Assembly (NCBI GenBank): GCA_037132275.1
Contig: JBAXPK010000014.1
Span: forward strand, 1 to 53,007
DNA from: JAABPW01 sp037132275
GTDB taxonomy: Bacteria > Verrucomicrobiota > Kiritimatiellia > CAIKKV01 > CAITUY01
DNA length: 53,007 bases
Reading direction: 5' to 3'
The translations under genes and the position numbers were made by a program. The notes under the pieces were generated by a model. That model was not told the DNA's origin. It was given only the letters and a program-made list of their open reading frames with translations, and ran no database searches. This document shows, in pieces, positions 25,727 through 34,533 of the stretch. How positions within the stretch are numbered: the stretch's first letter is position 1; each line of letters begins with the position of its first letter.

Positions 25727-26644
25727 TTACAAGTGAGGAGTGAGGGGACGTGTGTAGAGAAAGATACCGAGTAGGCAAATCCCGTACAGGCATAGATCCA
25801 CAATCAAGGCCATGTCGGTAAGAAGGGTCTTTTCTGGACGGCCCCCACCTTGTTTCCGGTAGACAAGGTCAAGGTAACGGAAAATGCCAAACATGACGAA
25901 TGGAATGGTGGTTGCCAGCAGGGGTGTTCCGAACTTATGGACAGTTTCCATAGAGAGTGTATAGATGGCATATGAAACGATGGTGGCGGCACTGACAATG
26001 GCAATCAACTGATCCAACAGTTTCTTGTCGTAATAATCCAGACTAGCACGATGGACTACTGAAGTTTCTTCCAAAAGCAGTTTCTCGTGACGTCGTTTGC
26101 ATAGAGCTAGAAAAAGCGCGAGCAAAAAAGCGCATACGAGGAGCCAGGGCGAAATAGGTATGACCACCGGCATGGCTAGGCCGCCTCCGGCGGCACGCAT
26201 GACGAAACCCATGGCAATGATGAAAACATCTACCAAGGCAATTTGTTTAAGCCAGAACGTGTAAATGAACTGTAGTCCGATATAGAGGCTAATTACGATG
26301 GTAAAAGGCTTTGATATCCACAGCGCGCCGCCCATGGCGGAGGCCATGAGAAGCGCCGCAATGACGCTGATCAGCGGAATCGACACGAGTCCCGATGCAA
26401 TGGCCCGATACTTTTTTGTTGGGTGGATGCGATCCGAGGCAAGATCCCTGAGGTCATTGATGATGTATATGCCGCTGGACGCAAGGCAGAATAAGAAGCA
26501 CGCCAGCAGAACCGAATAAAAGGTGGTCAGAGGAATGGAAAGATTCTTGTCGCCCATGGCAAAGAAAAAGGCTGCCAGCACGACAAGATTTTTCGTCCAC
26601 TGATCGGGTCTTAACGCCCGCAGAATATCCAGTGGATGATTCAT
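25727..26644 (-). CDS. UbiA-family prenyltransferase resembling decaprenyl-phosphate phosphoribosyltransferase
   Basis: 305 residues with about eight or nine membrane helices. LRPDQWTKN near the start and NDLRDLASDRIHPTKKYRAIASG (63-85, quoted cores NDLRDLASD and HPTKKYRAI) are those of the DPPR synthase (Rv3806c-like) branch. That branch transfers phosphoribose from PRPP to polyprenyl phosphate, the first step to polyprenyl-phospho-arabinose. A role in other isoprenoid attachment is possible. The ATG overlaps the stop of the glycosyltransferase gene (TAATG), so the two are coupled, and both may feed a polyprenyl-linked sugar pathway. Confidence 0.8.
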   Translation of the reverse strand: MNHPLDILRALRPDQWTKNLVVLAAFFFAMGDKNLSIPLTTFYSVLLACFLFCLASSGIYIINDLRDLASDRIHPTKKYRAIASGLVSIPLISVIAALLMASAMGGALWISKPFTIVISLYIGLQFIYTFWLKQIALVDVFIIAMGFVMRAAGGGLAMPVVIPISPWLLVCAFLLALFLALCKRRHEKLLLEETSVVHRASLDYYDKKLLDQLIAIVSAATIVSYAIYTLSMETVHKFGTPLLATTIPFVMFGIFRYLDLVYRKQGGGRPEKTLLTDMALIVDLCLYGICLLGIFLYTRPLTPHL

Positions 26645-27396
26645 TACGCCTTCGAGGGGGGCGGCGTAATTGCGTTTCGAGGGGATCGGCGGAGGCCGTT
26701 TCTCACCCAGAGGAGCCCGACAATCTTTAGCGCTTCCCGGAATATCCCTCCACTCATTTTTGAATATCCGGCGCGTCGGTCTTCAAAAGTGATGGGGATT
26801 TCCTTAACCCTGTAGCCCTTCATCCAGGCGGAATGTGTCATTTCGATCTGGAATGAATATCCGTTTGATTTGATATTGTTCAAGTCCATGGATTCAAGCA
26901 CCTTCCGCCGGAAACATTTAAATCCGCCGGTGGGATCCTTGAAGGGCATGCCCGTGATTATTCGCACATACAGGGCGCCCCCCATGCTTAACAACAAGCG
27001 ACTAAGGGGCCAATTGGTAATGCGTATACCATTGATGTATCGGGATCCCAGAATTAAATCTGCCTGTTCCGCCGCTTTTAGAAAATGAGGGATCTCGCGC
27101 GGGTTATGCGAAAGATCGGCGTCCATCTCAAAAATGTATTCATAAGGCCGCTTCAAAGCCCACTGGAATCCCTCAATATAGGCCCGGCCAAGGCCCATTT
27201 TTCCCGCCTGATGAAGCACGAATAGGCGTGAATCAGCGGCAGACAATTCATCCAGCAGTCTGCCTGTGCCGTCCGGTGAGTTGGCATCCACAAAAAGAAG
27301 GTCAACATCGGGGGTAATATCCAGAATGGCCTTCGAGAGGGTGCCAACATTTTCCTTCTCGTCGTAGGTTGGAATGATAATCAGGACTTTATTCAT
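26644..27396 (-). CDS. Polyprenol-phosphate sugar synthase (GT2, DPM1-like)
   Basis: 250 residues. GT2 glycosyltransferase: IIIPTYDEKENV, the DVDLLFVDANSPDGTG motif (partly shown as FVDANSPDGTG), DADLSHNP carrying the metal-binding DxD-type motif, and GSRYINGIRITNWPLSR are the hallmarks of dolichol/polyprenol-phosphate mannose synthases. No membrane helix or GtrA-like tail is seen, so it is the short soluble-type form. It makes polyprenyl-phospho-mannose or a related lipid sugar at the cytoplasmic face. Lies 7 bases after guaB. Confidence 0.85.
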   Translation of the reverse strand: MNKVLIIIPTYDEKENVGTLSKAILDITPDVDLLFVDANSPDGTGRLLDELSAADSRLFVLHQAGKMGLGRAYIEGFQWALKRPYEYIFEMDADLSHNPREIPHFLKAAEQADLILGSRYINGIRITNWPLSRLLLSMGGALYVRIITGMPFKDPTGGFKCFRRKVLESMDLNNIKSNGYSFQIEMTHSAWMKGYRVKEIPITFEDRRAGYSKMSGGIFREALKIVGLLWVRNGLRRSPRNAITPPPSKA

Positions 27397-27403
27397 AAAC
27401 GAT

Positions 27404-28897
27404 TTAAGAACGGTAATTAGGGGCTTCTTTAATGATTTTCACGTCGTGGGGGTGAGCCTCGGTGACTCCGGCTGAAGAGATGCGGATAAATCGGCCCCTC
27501 TTTTGAAGTTCATCAATGGTTCGGCAACCGCAATACCCCATTGAGGCGCGCAAACCACCGCAATATTGAATCATGACTTTTCTCACTGACCCGGAATAGG
27601 GAATGATGCCCTCAATGCCTTGCGGCACCAGATTATCTTCATGAATATTGCTCTGTCCATAACGCTCCCGGCTTGCCGAACCTTCCCGCATGGCGGCGAG
27701 ACTGCCCATCCCGCGATAGACAACATATTGACGACCTTGATGGATGATTTTTTCTCCGGGACTTTCATCGGTTCCGGCAAAGAGCGATCCCGCCATGATT
27801 GTGTCGGCGCCGGCGACAATGGCTTTAGGAACATCACCGGAGTGACGGATGCCGCCGTCGGCAATAATCGGAATACATCCGCGGAGTTCTTTGGCACACT
27901 CGTAAATAGCCGAAATTTGTGGGATACCCACTCCGGCGACCACACGGGTCGTGCAAATGGATCCAGGGCCGATCCCCACTTTTACGGCATCGGCGCCAGC
28001 TTCAAGCAAGGCGTTAGCGGCATCCCCAGTGGCGATATTCCCGGCAACCACATCAATGGCGGGGTGATGTTTTTTGACCCACTTCACCATGTCGATGACC
28101 CCCCTTGTATGGCCATGTGCAGTATCCACCACAACAACATCTACCTCCTCACGGGCAAGAATCGCTACGCGTTCTTGATCGTTTGGCCCAATGGCCGCCC
28201 CGACGCGAAGGCGATAACGAGCATCGCGGTTATAGAGTGGCTCGACGTTTTCGACAAGGGTCCGAACATCACTGAAACTGTAAAGACCGGCCAGCTTGCC
28301 ATCCTGATCCACCAAGGGCAGTTTGCCGATCCGGTGTTTTTTCATCAGTTTATAGGCATCCTGCAGAGTAGTTTCCGCAGGGGCGGAGATGACATTCGAC
28401 GTCATGACTTCCGTCACGCGTGCCTTGTTATCATTGGCGAATTTGATATCGGCGGCGGTTAGGATGCCGACCACGCGGTTGTTTTCATCAAGAATGGGAA
28501 ATCCGCTGAACGTGAACCCCTTTTGTTCTTTTGTCTTGTGTACGGTTTCAAGGGTATCGGTCGCGCGAAATACGATGGGAGCCCGGATCAATCCATTCAG
28601 ATAATGTTTTACGCGCGCCACATGGTCTGCCTGTCGCTTCGGTGAAAGATTTTTATGAATAATCCCGACCCCCCCCATAAGAGCCATGGCGATCGCCATG
28701 GGACTCTCGGTAACGGTGTCCATCGCGGCGCTGGCAAAGGGCATATTGAGCGTGATATTCCTGGTCAGGCGACTTCGGATATCGGCCTGTTCGGGCAGAA
28801 AATCAGCATATTGTGTAATCAGGGAAACATCGTCAAACGTCAACCCTTCCTGGGGGAACTTCTCCATAAAAGATTGCACAAAAGCATTCAGGCTCAT
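27404..28897 (-). CDS. guaB: Inosine-5'-monophosphate dehydrogenase
   Basis: 497 residues. Oxidises IMP to XMP, the first committed step to GMP. TIM barrel interrupted by a pair of CBS domains (about residues 100-225). Catalytic loop GIGPGSICTTRVVAGVG carries the active Cys; the flap EGIEGIIPYSG and the later RASMGYCG are typical. The start at 28897 (MSLNAF) has GGAG eight bases upstream; the longer frame to 28966 is not supported. First gene of a minus-strand set with a glycosyltransferase and UbiA protein. Confidence 0.97.
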   Translation of the reverse strand: MSLNAFVQSFMEKFPQEGLTFDDVSLITQYADFLPEQADIRSRLTRNITLNMPFASAAMDTVTESPMAIAMALMGGVGIIHKNLSPKRQADHVARVKHYLNGLIRAPIVFRATDTLETVHKTKEQKGFTFSGFPILDENNRVVGILTAADIKFANDNKARVTEVMTSNVISAPAETTLQDAYKLMKKHRIGKLPLVDQDGKLAGLYSFSDVRTLVENVEPLYNRDARYRLRVGAAIGPNDQERVAILAREEVDVVVVDTAHGHTRGVIDMVKWVKKHHPAIDVVAGNIATGDAANALLEAGADAVKVGIGPGSICTTRVVAGVGIPQISAIYECAKELRGCIPIIADGGIRHSGDVPKAIVAGADTIMAGSLFAGTDESPGEKIIHQGRQYVVYRGMGSLAAMREGSASRERYGQSNIHEDNLVPQGIEGIIPYSGSVRKVMIQYCGGLRASMGYCGCRTIDELQKRGRFIRISSAGVTEAHPHDVKIIKEAPNYRS

Positions 28898-28966
28898 TAA
28901 GTTTTCTCCGCACATCAGTTGACTGTGTTGCCTGTTAAGTATGTATTCATGCGGGATTGGGGTCAA

Positions 28967-29002
28967 GCGATTTCGGTCGCGATTTCAGCCGCGATTTCAG
29001 CC
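28967..29002. repeat. Three tandem copies of a 12-bp unit between guaB and an unknown gene
   Basis: GCGATTTCGGTC, GCGATTTCAGCC and GCGATTTCAGCC follow each other at 28967-29002. The second and third copies are identical. It lies in the divergent space between guaB and the gene at 29040 and so could affect promoter spacing or bind a protein repeatedly. No other copies were noticed nearby. Confidence 0.7.
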
Positions 29003-29039
29003 TCGACATGAGGGGGACTTGCATCGCAGGATGCGCGCT

Positions 29040-29663
29040 ATGAGTTTATCTTTATCACAGCCAAAGACATCCCTGCGGTCCGCGCGGTGGGAGGCTTCGC
29101 TTGTCAAACTAGCTCGATGTCGCGGAGATAGCGAGGCGATTTCCAAGCGGGCCGTTGAACTATCTCGTCAGTTAAACATTTCGCCCTGGATTGCCTTGGG
29201 AATCGCCGAGCGCCTGATTTCCTTGAAAGATGCTCGGATGTTGGACCGGGTGGGGCGATGCAAGGAACTCCAATGTGCCATTCTTGACAAGCGGCGCTCG
29301 ATGGATGAATTGCGAGTGATGATGCCGTATGCGGTTCATTTTCTGGCGGTCGAACTGATGGATGTACTGGGAAATGAAGCCCGGGATGTTCGGGTTGTCA
29401 TCCGTATTCTCAACGCCGTGCTGAGTGCCGAGTGTAAGAGAGGCGATGATGAGACGTCGTTTCGAGTACGCACGCGCCCGATTGGCGATTATGCGGCCAT
29501 CGTGCGAAATATACTGGGTATCATGCGTCGAACCCGCTGTGATGTGCGCATGGCCCAGGATATTGATGCCGGGCATCTGACGGAACAGTTCGCCATCGAC
29601 CATGTCAGGCAGAGACGCCGCCTAGCGATGGAAGAACATCAGTTGCAGCAAGGTCTTAATTGA
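29040..29663 (+). CDS. Protein of unknown function, rich in helices
   Basis: 207 residues, not recognised. Very basic, without signal peptide or membrane helix, and apparently all-helical (for example MDELRVMMPYAVHFLAVELMD). Several Arg-rich stretches suggest nucleic-acid or ribosome contact, but that is conjecture. ATG 29040 has AGGA eight bases upstream; 29031 is an alternative, and the frame open to 28941 reads through the tandem repeats and is unlikely. Its 3' end overlaps the convergent fusA stop by 8 bases. Confidence 0.55.
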   Translation: MSLSLSQPKTSLRSARWEASLVKLARCRGDSEAISKRAVELSRQLNISPWIALGIAERLISLKDARMLDRVGRCKELQCAILDKRRSMDELRVMMPYAVHFLAVELMDVLGNEARDVRVVIRILNAVLSAECKRGDDETSFRVRTRPIGDYAAIVRNILGIMRRTRCDVRMAQDIDAGHLTEQFAIDHVRQRRRLAMEEHQLQQGLN

Positions 29664-31746
29664 CCTTTTTCAATTCTTTTCGCTTGGCAACTATTTCCTC
29701 TGCCAAACTGAACGGAACGGCTTCGTAGTGCTCAAAATGCATCGTGTATGAGGCTCGGCCTTGCGAGATCGTGCGCACCACGTTCGAGTAGCCAAACATT
29801 TCACTCAGCGGAACCATGGCGCGGATAACCTTGTACTCAGCCTGTTCATCCATGGATTCGATTCGGCCACGGCGTTGACAGACGGAGCCTGTGGCAGCCC
29901 CCATATAGTCTTCCGGCGTCACCACTTCCACGGACATCACCGGCTCCAGAAGATGTGGCTTGCTTTCCAGGAACAGCTTGTGGAATCCGGCGCGGGCGGC
30001 CTCAATAAAGGCAAATTCATTGGAGTCAACCTCGTGATAGGATCCATCGTACAGTACGACCCGCATATCCACCACGGGGTAACCGCCGACCGGCCCCTTG
30101 ACCAAAGCCTTGAGAACACCTTTTTCCACCGAGGGAATAAAATTCTGGGGGATGCGACCGCCGCGTACTTCATTTACAAACTCGAAACCTTCGCCCGGGG
30201 CGAGGGGTTCGAGGCGCATACAGACATGTGCATATTGGCCGCGTCCACCGGATTGCTTGACATGCTTGTACTCACCGTCCGATTGGCAGGTTCCGGTTTC
30301 ACGATAAGCCACCTCGGGGCGGCCCACTTGAGCCAAGACGCCGTATTCGCGCTTCATTCGCTCCACCAGGACTTCCAGATGAAGTTCGCCCATGCCGGCT
30401 ATAATGGTTTCCTTGGTCTCGTCATCAAAACTGACCAGGAAGGTAGGGTCTTCATCCGCCAGCGAGTGGATGGCGTGGCTCAACTTTTCGTCATCAGCCC
30501 GGCTCTCCGGCTTGATGCTGATCGAAATCACAGGAGCTGGGAACTCAATGGACTCCAGCAATATCGGATTGTCTTCAAAGCATAAGGTGTCGCCGGTCTT
30601 GGTTTGCTGGAGACCGACGGCGGCCACGATATCGCCGCATCGTGCCACATCAATGGATTCCTGACGGTTCGCATGCATCCGCAGCAGACGGCCAATGCGC
30701 TGTTCTTTTTTCTGTGTGCTGTTATAGACCGGTTTACCCGATGCAATTTTTCCGGAATAGACACGCAGATACACGATCTTGCCCATATGCTTATCGGCCG
30801 CAATTTTGAAAGCCAGCGCTGAAAATGGCTCGTCTTCGGAATGTTTCCGGTGAACTTCGCCTTCGCCCACCTGTCCGATGACCGGCGCAATATCTGCGGG
30901 GGATGGGAGGAAATCCACCACGCCGTCAAGGAGCCGTTGAACTCCTTTATTTTTGAAGGCGGAGCCACAGTAAACGGGAATCACGCGACGGGCGATCGTG
31001 GCTTTTCGGATGATGCCCATTATTTCCTCGGTCGACAGGTCGCCGGTTTCGAGGAATTTTTCGAGCAGCGCATCACACTGTTCGGCGCATTTCTCGACAA
31101 GATTGGCACGCCATTTCTTGGCCATCTCCATTTTGTCCTCTGGGATGGGGTCCTCGGTCCAAGTGCGCCCGCGATCCTGCTCGTTGTAGGAAATCGCCTT
31201 CATTTTTACCAGATCGATAATGCCCGAGAAGCTTTCTTCTTTTCCAATCGGGATCACGACCGGTACGGCATTGGCGCCCAGAATGTCCTGAATTTTCGCG
31301 ACGACACCGAAGAAATCGGCGCCGGTACGATCCATTTTATTAATAAAGGCGATTTTTGGGACACTGTATTTTTCGCTCTGGCGCCAGACCTGCTCGGATT
31401 GGGGTTGCACGCCCCCTACCGCGCAGAAAAGGGCTACGGCGCCATCCAGCACACGCAGGCTACGTTCCACCTCGGCGGTGAAGTCCACATGCCCTGGGGT
31501 ATCGATCAGCGAAATGCGATGTTCCCGCCAATACGTCGTGGTGGCGGCGGAGGTAATGGTAATGCCTCGCTCCTGTTCCTGATCCATCCAATCCATGGTG
31601 GCGGCGCCGTCATGGACCTCGCCAATTTTGTGGGTCTTTCCCGAATAGAAAAGGATGCGCTCACTAACTGTGGTTTTTCCCGCATCGATGTGGGCCATGA
31701 TCCCTATGTTTCGAATCTGTGAGAGCGCAATAATTTCATCAGCCAT
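29656..31746 (-). CDS. fusA: Elongation factor G
   Basis: 696 residues, full length. GTPase that moves tRNA and mRNA during translation. G1 AHIDAGKTT, G2-region RGITITSA, G3 DTPGHVDF, G4 NKMD are all present, as are domain III-V signatures such as GMGELHLEVL and GGRIPQNFIPSVEKG. GAGG eight bases before the ATG. It is transcribed alone here, without rpsL, rpsG or tuf, and diverges from a class II aldolase. A second EF-G copy elsewhere is possible. Confidence 0.97.
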   Translation of the reverse strand: MADEIIALSQIRNIGIMAHIDAGKTTVSERILFYSGKTHKIGEVHDGAATMDWMDQEQERGITITSAATTTYWREHRISLIDTPGHVDFTAEVERSLRVLDGAVALFCAVGGVQPQSEQVWRQSEKYSVPKIAFINKMDRTGADFFGVVAKIQDILGANAVPVVIPIGKEESFSGIIDLVKMKAISYNEQDRGRTWTEDPIPEDKMEMAKKWRANLVEKCAEQCDALLEKFLETGDLSTEEIMGIIRKATIARRVIPVYCGSAFKNKGVQRLLDGVVDFLPSPADIAPVIGQVGEGEVHRKHSEDEPFSALAFKIAADKHMGKIVYLRVYSGKIASGKPVYNSTQKKEQRIGRLLRMHANRQESIDVARCGDIVAAVGLQQTKTGDTLCFEDNPILLESIEFPAPVISISIKPESRADDEKLSHAIHSLADEDPTFLVSFDDETKETIIAGMGELHLEVLVERMKREYGVLAQVGRPEVAYRETGTCQSDGEYKHVKQSGGRGQYAHVCMRLEPLAPGEGFEFVNEVRGGRIPQNFIPSVEKGVLKALVKGPVGGYPVVDMRVVLYDGSYHEVDSNEFAFIEAARAGFHKLFLESKPHLLEPVMSVEVVTPEDYMGAATGSVCQRRGRIESMDEQAEYKVIRAMVPLSEMFGYSNVVRTISQGRASYTMHFEHYEAVPFSLAEEIVAKRKELKKVN

Positions 31747-31950
31747 AATAAGTACCTCGCAAAACAGTTTTCAGAACCGAATCCCCTGTTAAAAGGTCGC
31801 GCACTATGAGGCGACTGAACGTGAGAATCAAGAAAAATGTAGTAATAAATCATTAAAATCGGCATCCGCCTTGTGCGTTATAGGGGTATTGTTCGGATCA
31901 GCTGCATTGATCTTTATCAGTGCCCGTCAATTTGCTAGAAGCAATCGGGT
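31747..31950. other. Divergent intergenic region between fusA and the aldolase gene
   Basis: 204 bases without a gene, holding the upstream sequence of both divergent genes. On the fusA strand I see only a weak TTGATT/CATAGT pair 17 bases apart, and no strong sigma70 box on the other strand. Nothing else stands out, and no hairpin with a T run is present. Confidence 0.4.
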
Positions 31951-32655
31951 ATGAGAATCAATGCGACCGATCATGTGAGCAAAGGGCCCAAAGAAGGGTA
32001 TTACAAGTTTAATCCCCGGTTTGTTGAGACCTGTGTCTTTCAAGCCGAAACGCTGTCTGAACTGAACCGGTGGCGGCAATGTCTGTTTTCATGCAAGTTG
32101 ATAGGCATGTACACCGCGGGCGAATTGAAAGGGGTCGGATACGGGAACATCAGCGTCCGGACACCCGGCGGCTTTATGATTACGGCCACGCGAACCGGCG
32201 GGCTGGAAAAACTTGCGGCGGAGCATTATGCTGAAATTTCGAGGGTGGATTTGGAGCATAATGCCGTTGACTTCCGGGCGGCGACGTCAGCCACAATGCC
32301 CTCATCCGAATGTATGACGCATGCCATGTTCTATCAGGCTTACCCCACCATCGGGGCCGTGATTCATGTTCATAGCCTTGACTTCTGGAGGCGACTTCTA
32401 AACCAGGTCCCCACCACCGCTTCTGATGTGGAGTATGGAACCCCGTCGATGGCCTTTGATATTTTGCGTCTATTCAGGGAGACGGATCTGGCCGCCTGTA
32501 AATTAGTTGCGATGGCAGGACACGAGGAAGGCGTCATTTCTTTTGGCCGCAATCTCGATGAAGCTGGGACGATTATGCTGGAGGCGTGGCGGGGGGTATC
32601 CTGGAGCGCTGAAGCAGGAAAAGCAGTCCGCCGGGGAGGCCCCAGAGAAGCATGA
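31951..32655 (+). CDS. Class II aldolase/adducin-family protein
   Basis: 234 residues. The GYGNISVR motif (about 68-75) binds a phosphate in the family; VIHVHS (about 136-141) and GHEEGVISFG (about 190) supply the Zn histidines. Such enzymes cleave or epimerise fuculose-, ribulose- or rhamnulose-type phosphates, or act in methionine salvage; the substrate cannot be told here. An extended N-terminal ~45 residues precede the core. Its 3' end overlaps the convergent membrane-protein gene by 83 bases. No kinase or isomerase of a defined pathway is adjacent on the same strand. Confidence 0.8.
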   Translation: MRINATDHVSKGPKEGYYKFNPRFVETCVFQAETLSELNRWRQCLFSCKLIGMYTAGELKGVGYGNISVRTPGGFMITATRTGGLEKLAAEHYAEISRVDLEHNAVDFRAATSATMPSSECMTHAMFYQAYPTIGAVIHVHSLDFWRRLLNQVPTTASDVEYGTPSMAFDILRLFRETDLAACKLVAMAGHEEGVISFGRNLDEAGTIMLEAWRGVSWSAEAGKAVRRGGPREA

Positions 32656-33574
32656 AAATGTAGGGGATAAAGGCGAGAAGAAGCGCCTTGTCAGAGCCGA
32701 TTCCCAGTGCCGACCAAAGCTGGATGGACGCGAATTCGCGGATTCCCGTCCCTCCAGGAGTAAGGGGAATGGCGCTGATTAAGCCGACCATGGGGGAAAA
32801 AGAGAGGTAGTCTATGAAGGCGACCGGCATTCCCATGGCACAGCCGACGCACCAGCCCACGCCGACAAAAATAAGTTGAATCGCTAACGAGGTCAGGGCA
32901 AGGCGCAGGAGAAGGCGCGGGTTGGCGCGGCAGACATAGAAGGCATTATATACCCGCTCAATGGTGTCCACAACTTTACCGACAAGCCGGATATGATTCC
33001 ATCGCTTCATAAATGGGAAAACCTCGAAAAGATGAACGCTAAAGGCCACCACGCCTCCACCGAGCAGTATGGCGCAGGCGGTTAGCGTCGGCCAGGCATA
33101 GGCACGGGATGTCGAGTTTGACATGAAGAAGTTCCAGCGTGCCAGAATGACCGTACCGACAATCAGGGCGAGCACAAGCAATCCGATAATCCGGTCAATG
33201 AAGACGGTCGAGACCGCCTCGGTTTTTTTGTGGTTCGTTTCCCGGGCAGTGTAATAGGCCTTGACCAGATCCCCTCCTGTCGGGCCGATCATAAATGAAT
33301 TAAAGAAAAGGCCTATAAAGAAGATGGAATTGACCCGACTCCACCCCAGTCTCATGTCTTGGGCATCCAGAATCATTTTCCATCGAACCATGCAAAGGAG
33401 AAGGGGGGGGAGGCAGAGCATAAATCCCGCGAGCAGCCACGGCCAGTGTCCGGCGGTGGACTGCAAAGTTACACGTAATTGGGACATATCCATTTTATTG
33501 AAAATGTAGGCCAATACGGCAACGGCGATGCCGAGTTTCAAGATCAAAATGAGACTCTCTCGAATTTTCTTCAT
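32573..33574 (-). CDS. Lysylphosphatidylglycerol-synthetase-type membrane protein (UPF0104, flippase-like)
   Basis: 333 residues with about eight membrane helices. GPTGGDLVKAYYTAR and the later SAIPLTPGGTGIRE are the signature of the AglD/MprF-N-like UPF0104 family, thought to translocate lipids or lipid-linked sugars. It follows an NAD-dependent epimerase by a 4-base overlap and a TIM-barrel gene, so a glycolipid or glycan export role fits. The C-terminal codons overlap the convergent aldolase gene by 83 bases. Confidence 0.85.
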   Translation of the reverse strand: MKKIRESLILILKLGIAVAVLAYIFNKMDMSQLRVTLQSTAGHWPWLLAGFMLCLPPLLLCMVRWKMILDAQDMRLGWSRVNSIFFIGLFFNSFMIGPTGGDLVKAYYTARETNHKKTEAVSTVFIDRIIGLLVLALIVGTVILARWNFFMSNSTSRAYAWPTLTACAILLGGGVVAFSVHLFEVFPFMKRWNHIRLVGKVVDTIERVYNAFYVCRANPRLLLRLALTSLAIQLIFVGVGWCVGCAMGMPVAFIDYLSFSPMVGLISAIPLTPGGTGIREFASIQLWSALGIGSDKALLLAFIPYIFMLLWGLPGGLLFLLQRSRIPPATPPA

Positions 33575-34485
33575 ATGGGTGTCAAGATATCCTTCAAGGT
33601 CTGGTCAAGCGGAATGAGCGGGGCCCATCCAGTATCGGTGTGGATCCGCCGGGTATCCAAAGTCGGATTCTGGTCAAGGGGGCGATACAGGGCGTTGTCC
33701 CGGACGATGTCGGGTTTGACGTGGGCGAGTTCGCAGAGGCGGTTGAGGACGTCGCCCACCCGGACATCACGTCCGGACGCGATGTTATAGGCTTTCCCCG
33801 CGCTTCCTTTTTCCAGCAGAAGCCGATAGGCGCGGACGATGTCGCGCACGTCGGTGAAATCGCGATGATTCTCCAAATTTCCAACTTTCATCTGCGGTGT
33901 GGCCCCGTCTCGAATTTCGGCGACCTGTTTGGCGAAGGAGGCAATCGAAAACTGAGGGGATTGACCAGGACCGATGTGATTGTGAGGCCGGGCCACCATG
34001 ACATCGAGGTTGAACTGTTTGGCATAAAGTTGGCAGAACTGGTCGGCGGCAGCCTTTGAAATAGCATAAAAGGTGTCGGGGGCAAGTAAGTCATCTTCCT
34101 GGATGGGGGCTGGACGCGTTCTCATGCCGTAGACGTGCGATGTGGATACAAAAAGAATGCGGGCGGGTGATTGGGCTCTTCGGAATGCTTCGAGGACATT
34201 GGTGGTGCCTACCACGTTGATATCAAGGATTTTAGACGGGGCGACGTTTCCCGAAGGAACAAAGGCCCAGCCAGCCAGATGAACGCAGGCATCAGGATTG
34301 AGTTTAGCCACGGTTTTTTCAAGCTCGTCGGCCTCCGTGATGTTGCCGGTAACAAAGGTCGAAGGGGACAGCCAGGCCGGCGTCTTTCCGATGTCTAAAC
34401 CAATCGCCTCATGGCCGTTGGACGTCAATTCGCCGATCAAATGCCTGCCGACAAATCCACCCGCTCCTGTAACTAATATTCTCAT
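33571..34485 (-). CDS. NAD-dependent sugar epimerase/reductase (Rmd-like SDR)
   Basis: 304 residues. Extended SDR with GAGGFVG (7-13), STSHVYG and YAISK (catalytic Tyr/Lys). RPHNHIGPGQSPQFSIASF is typical of GDP-4-keto-6-deoxymannose reductases, so GDP-rhamnose or GDP-talose-type sugars are a plausible product. Other 4,6-deoxysugar reductases remain possible. Overlaps the membrane-protein start by 4 bases and follows the isomerase by 48 bases. Confidence 0.85.
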   Translation of the reverse strand: MRILVTGAGGFVGRHLIGELTSNGHEAIGLDIGKTPAWLSPSTFVTGNITEADELEKTVAKLNPDACVHLAGWAFVPSGNVAPSKILDINVVGTTNVLEAFRRAQSPARILFVSTSHVYGMRTRPAPIQEDDLLAPDTFYAISKAAADQFCQLYAKQFNLDVMVARPHNHIGPGQSPQFSIASFAKQVAEIRDGATPQMKVGNLENHRDFTDVRDIVRAYRLLLEKGSAGKAYNIASGRDVRVGDVLNRLCELAHVKPDIVRDNALYRPLDQNPTLDTRRIHTDTGWAPLIPLDQTLKDILTPI

Positions 34486-34533
34486 GTCGGTTTTTCTTCG
34501 ATCTCAAATCTCATGCTGTGCGGCACCATACGA

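Noticed and set aside
30841..31722. Long open frame (about 290 codons) on the plus strand inside fusA
   Set aside because: It lies opposite the fully conserved EF-G gene, in a frame kept open by its codon bias. It has no ribosome site, no domain and no family resemblance.
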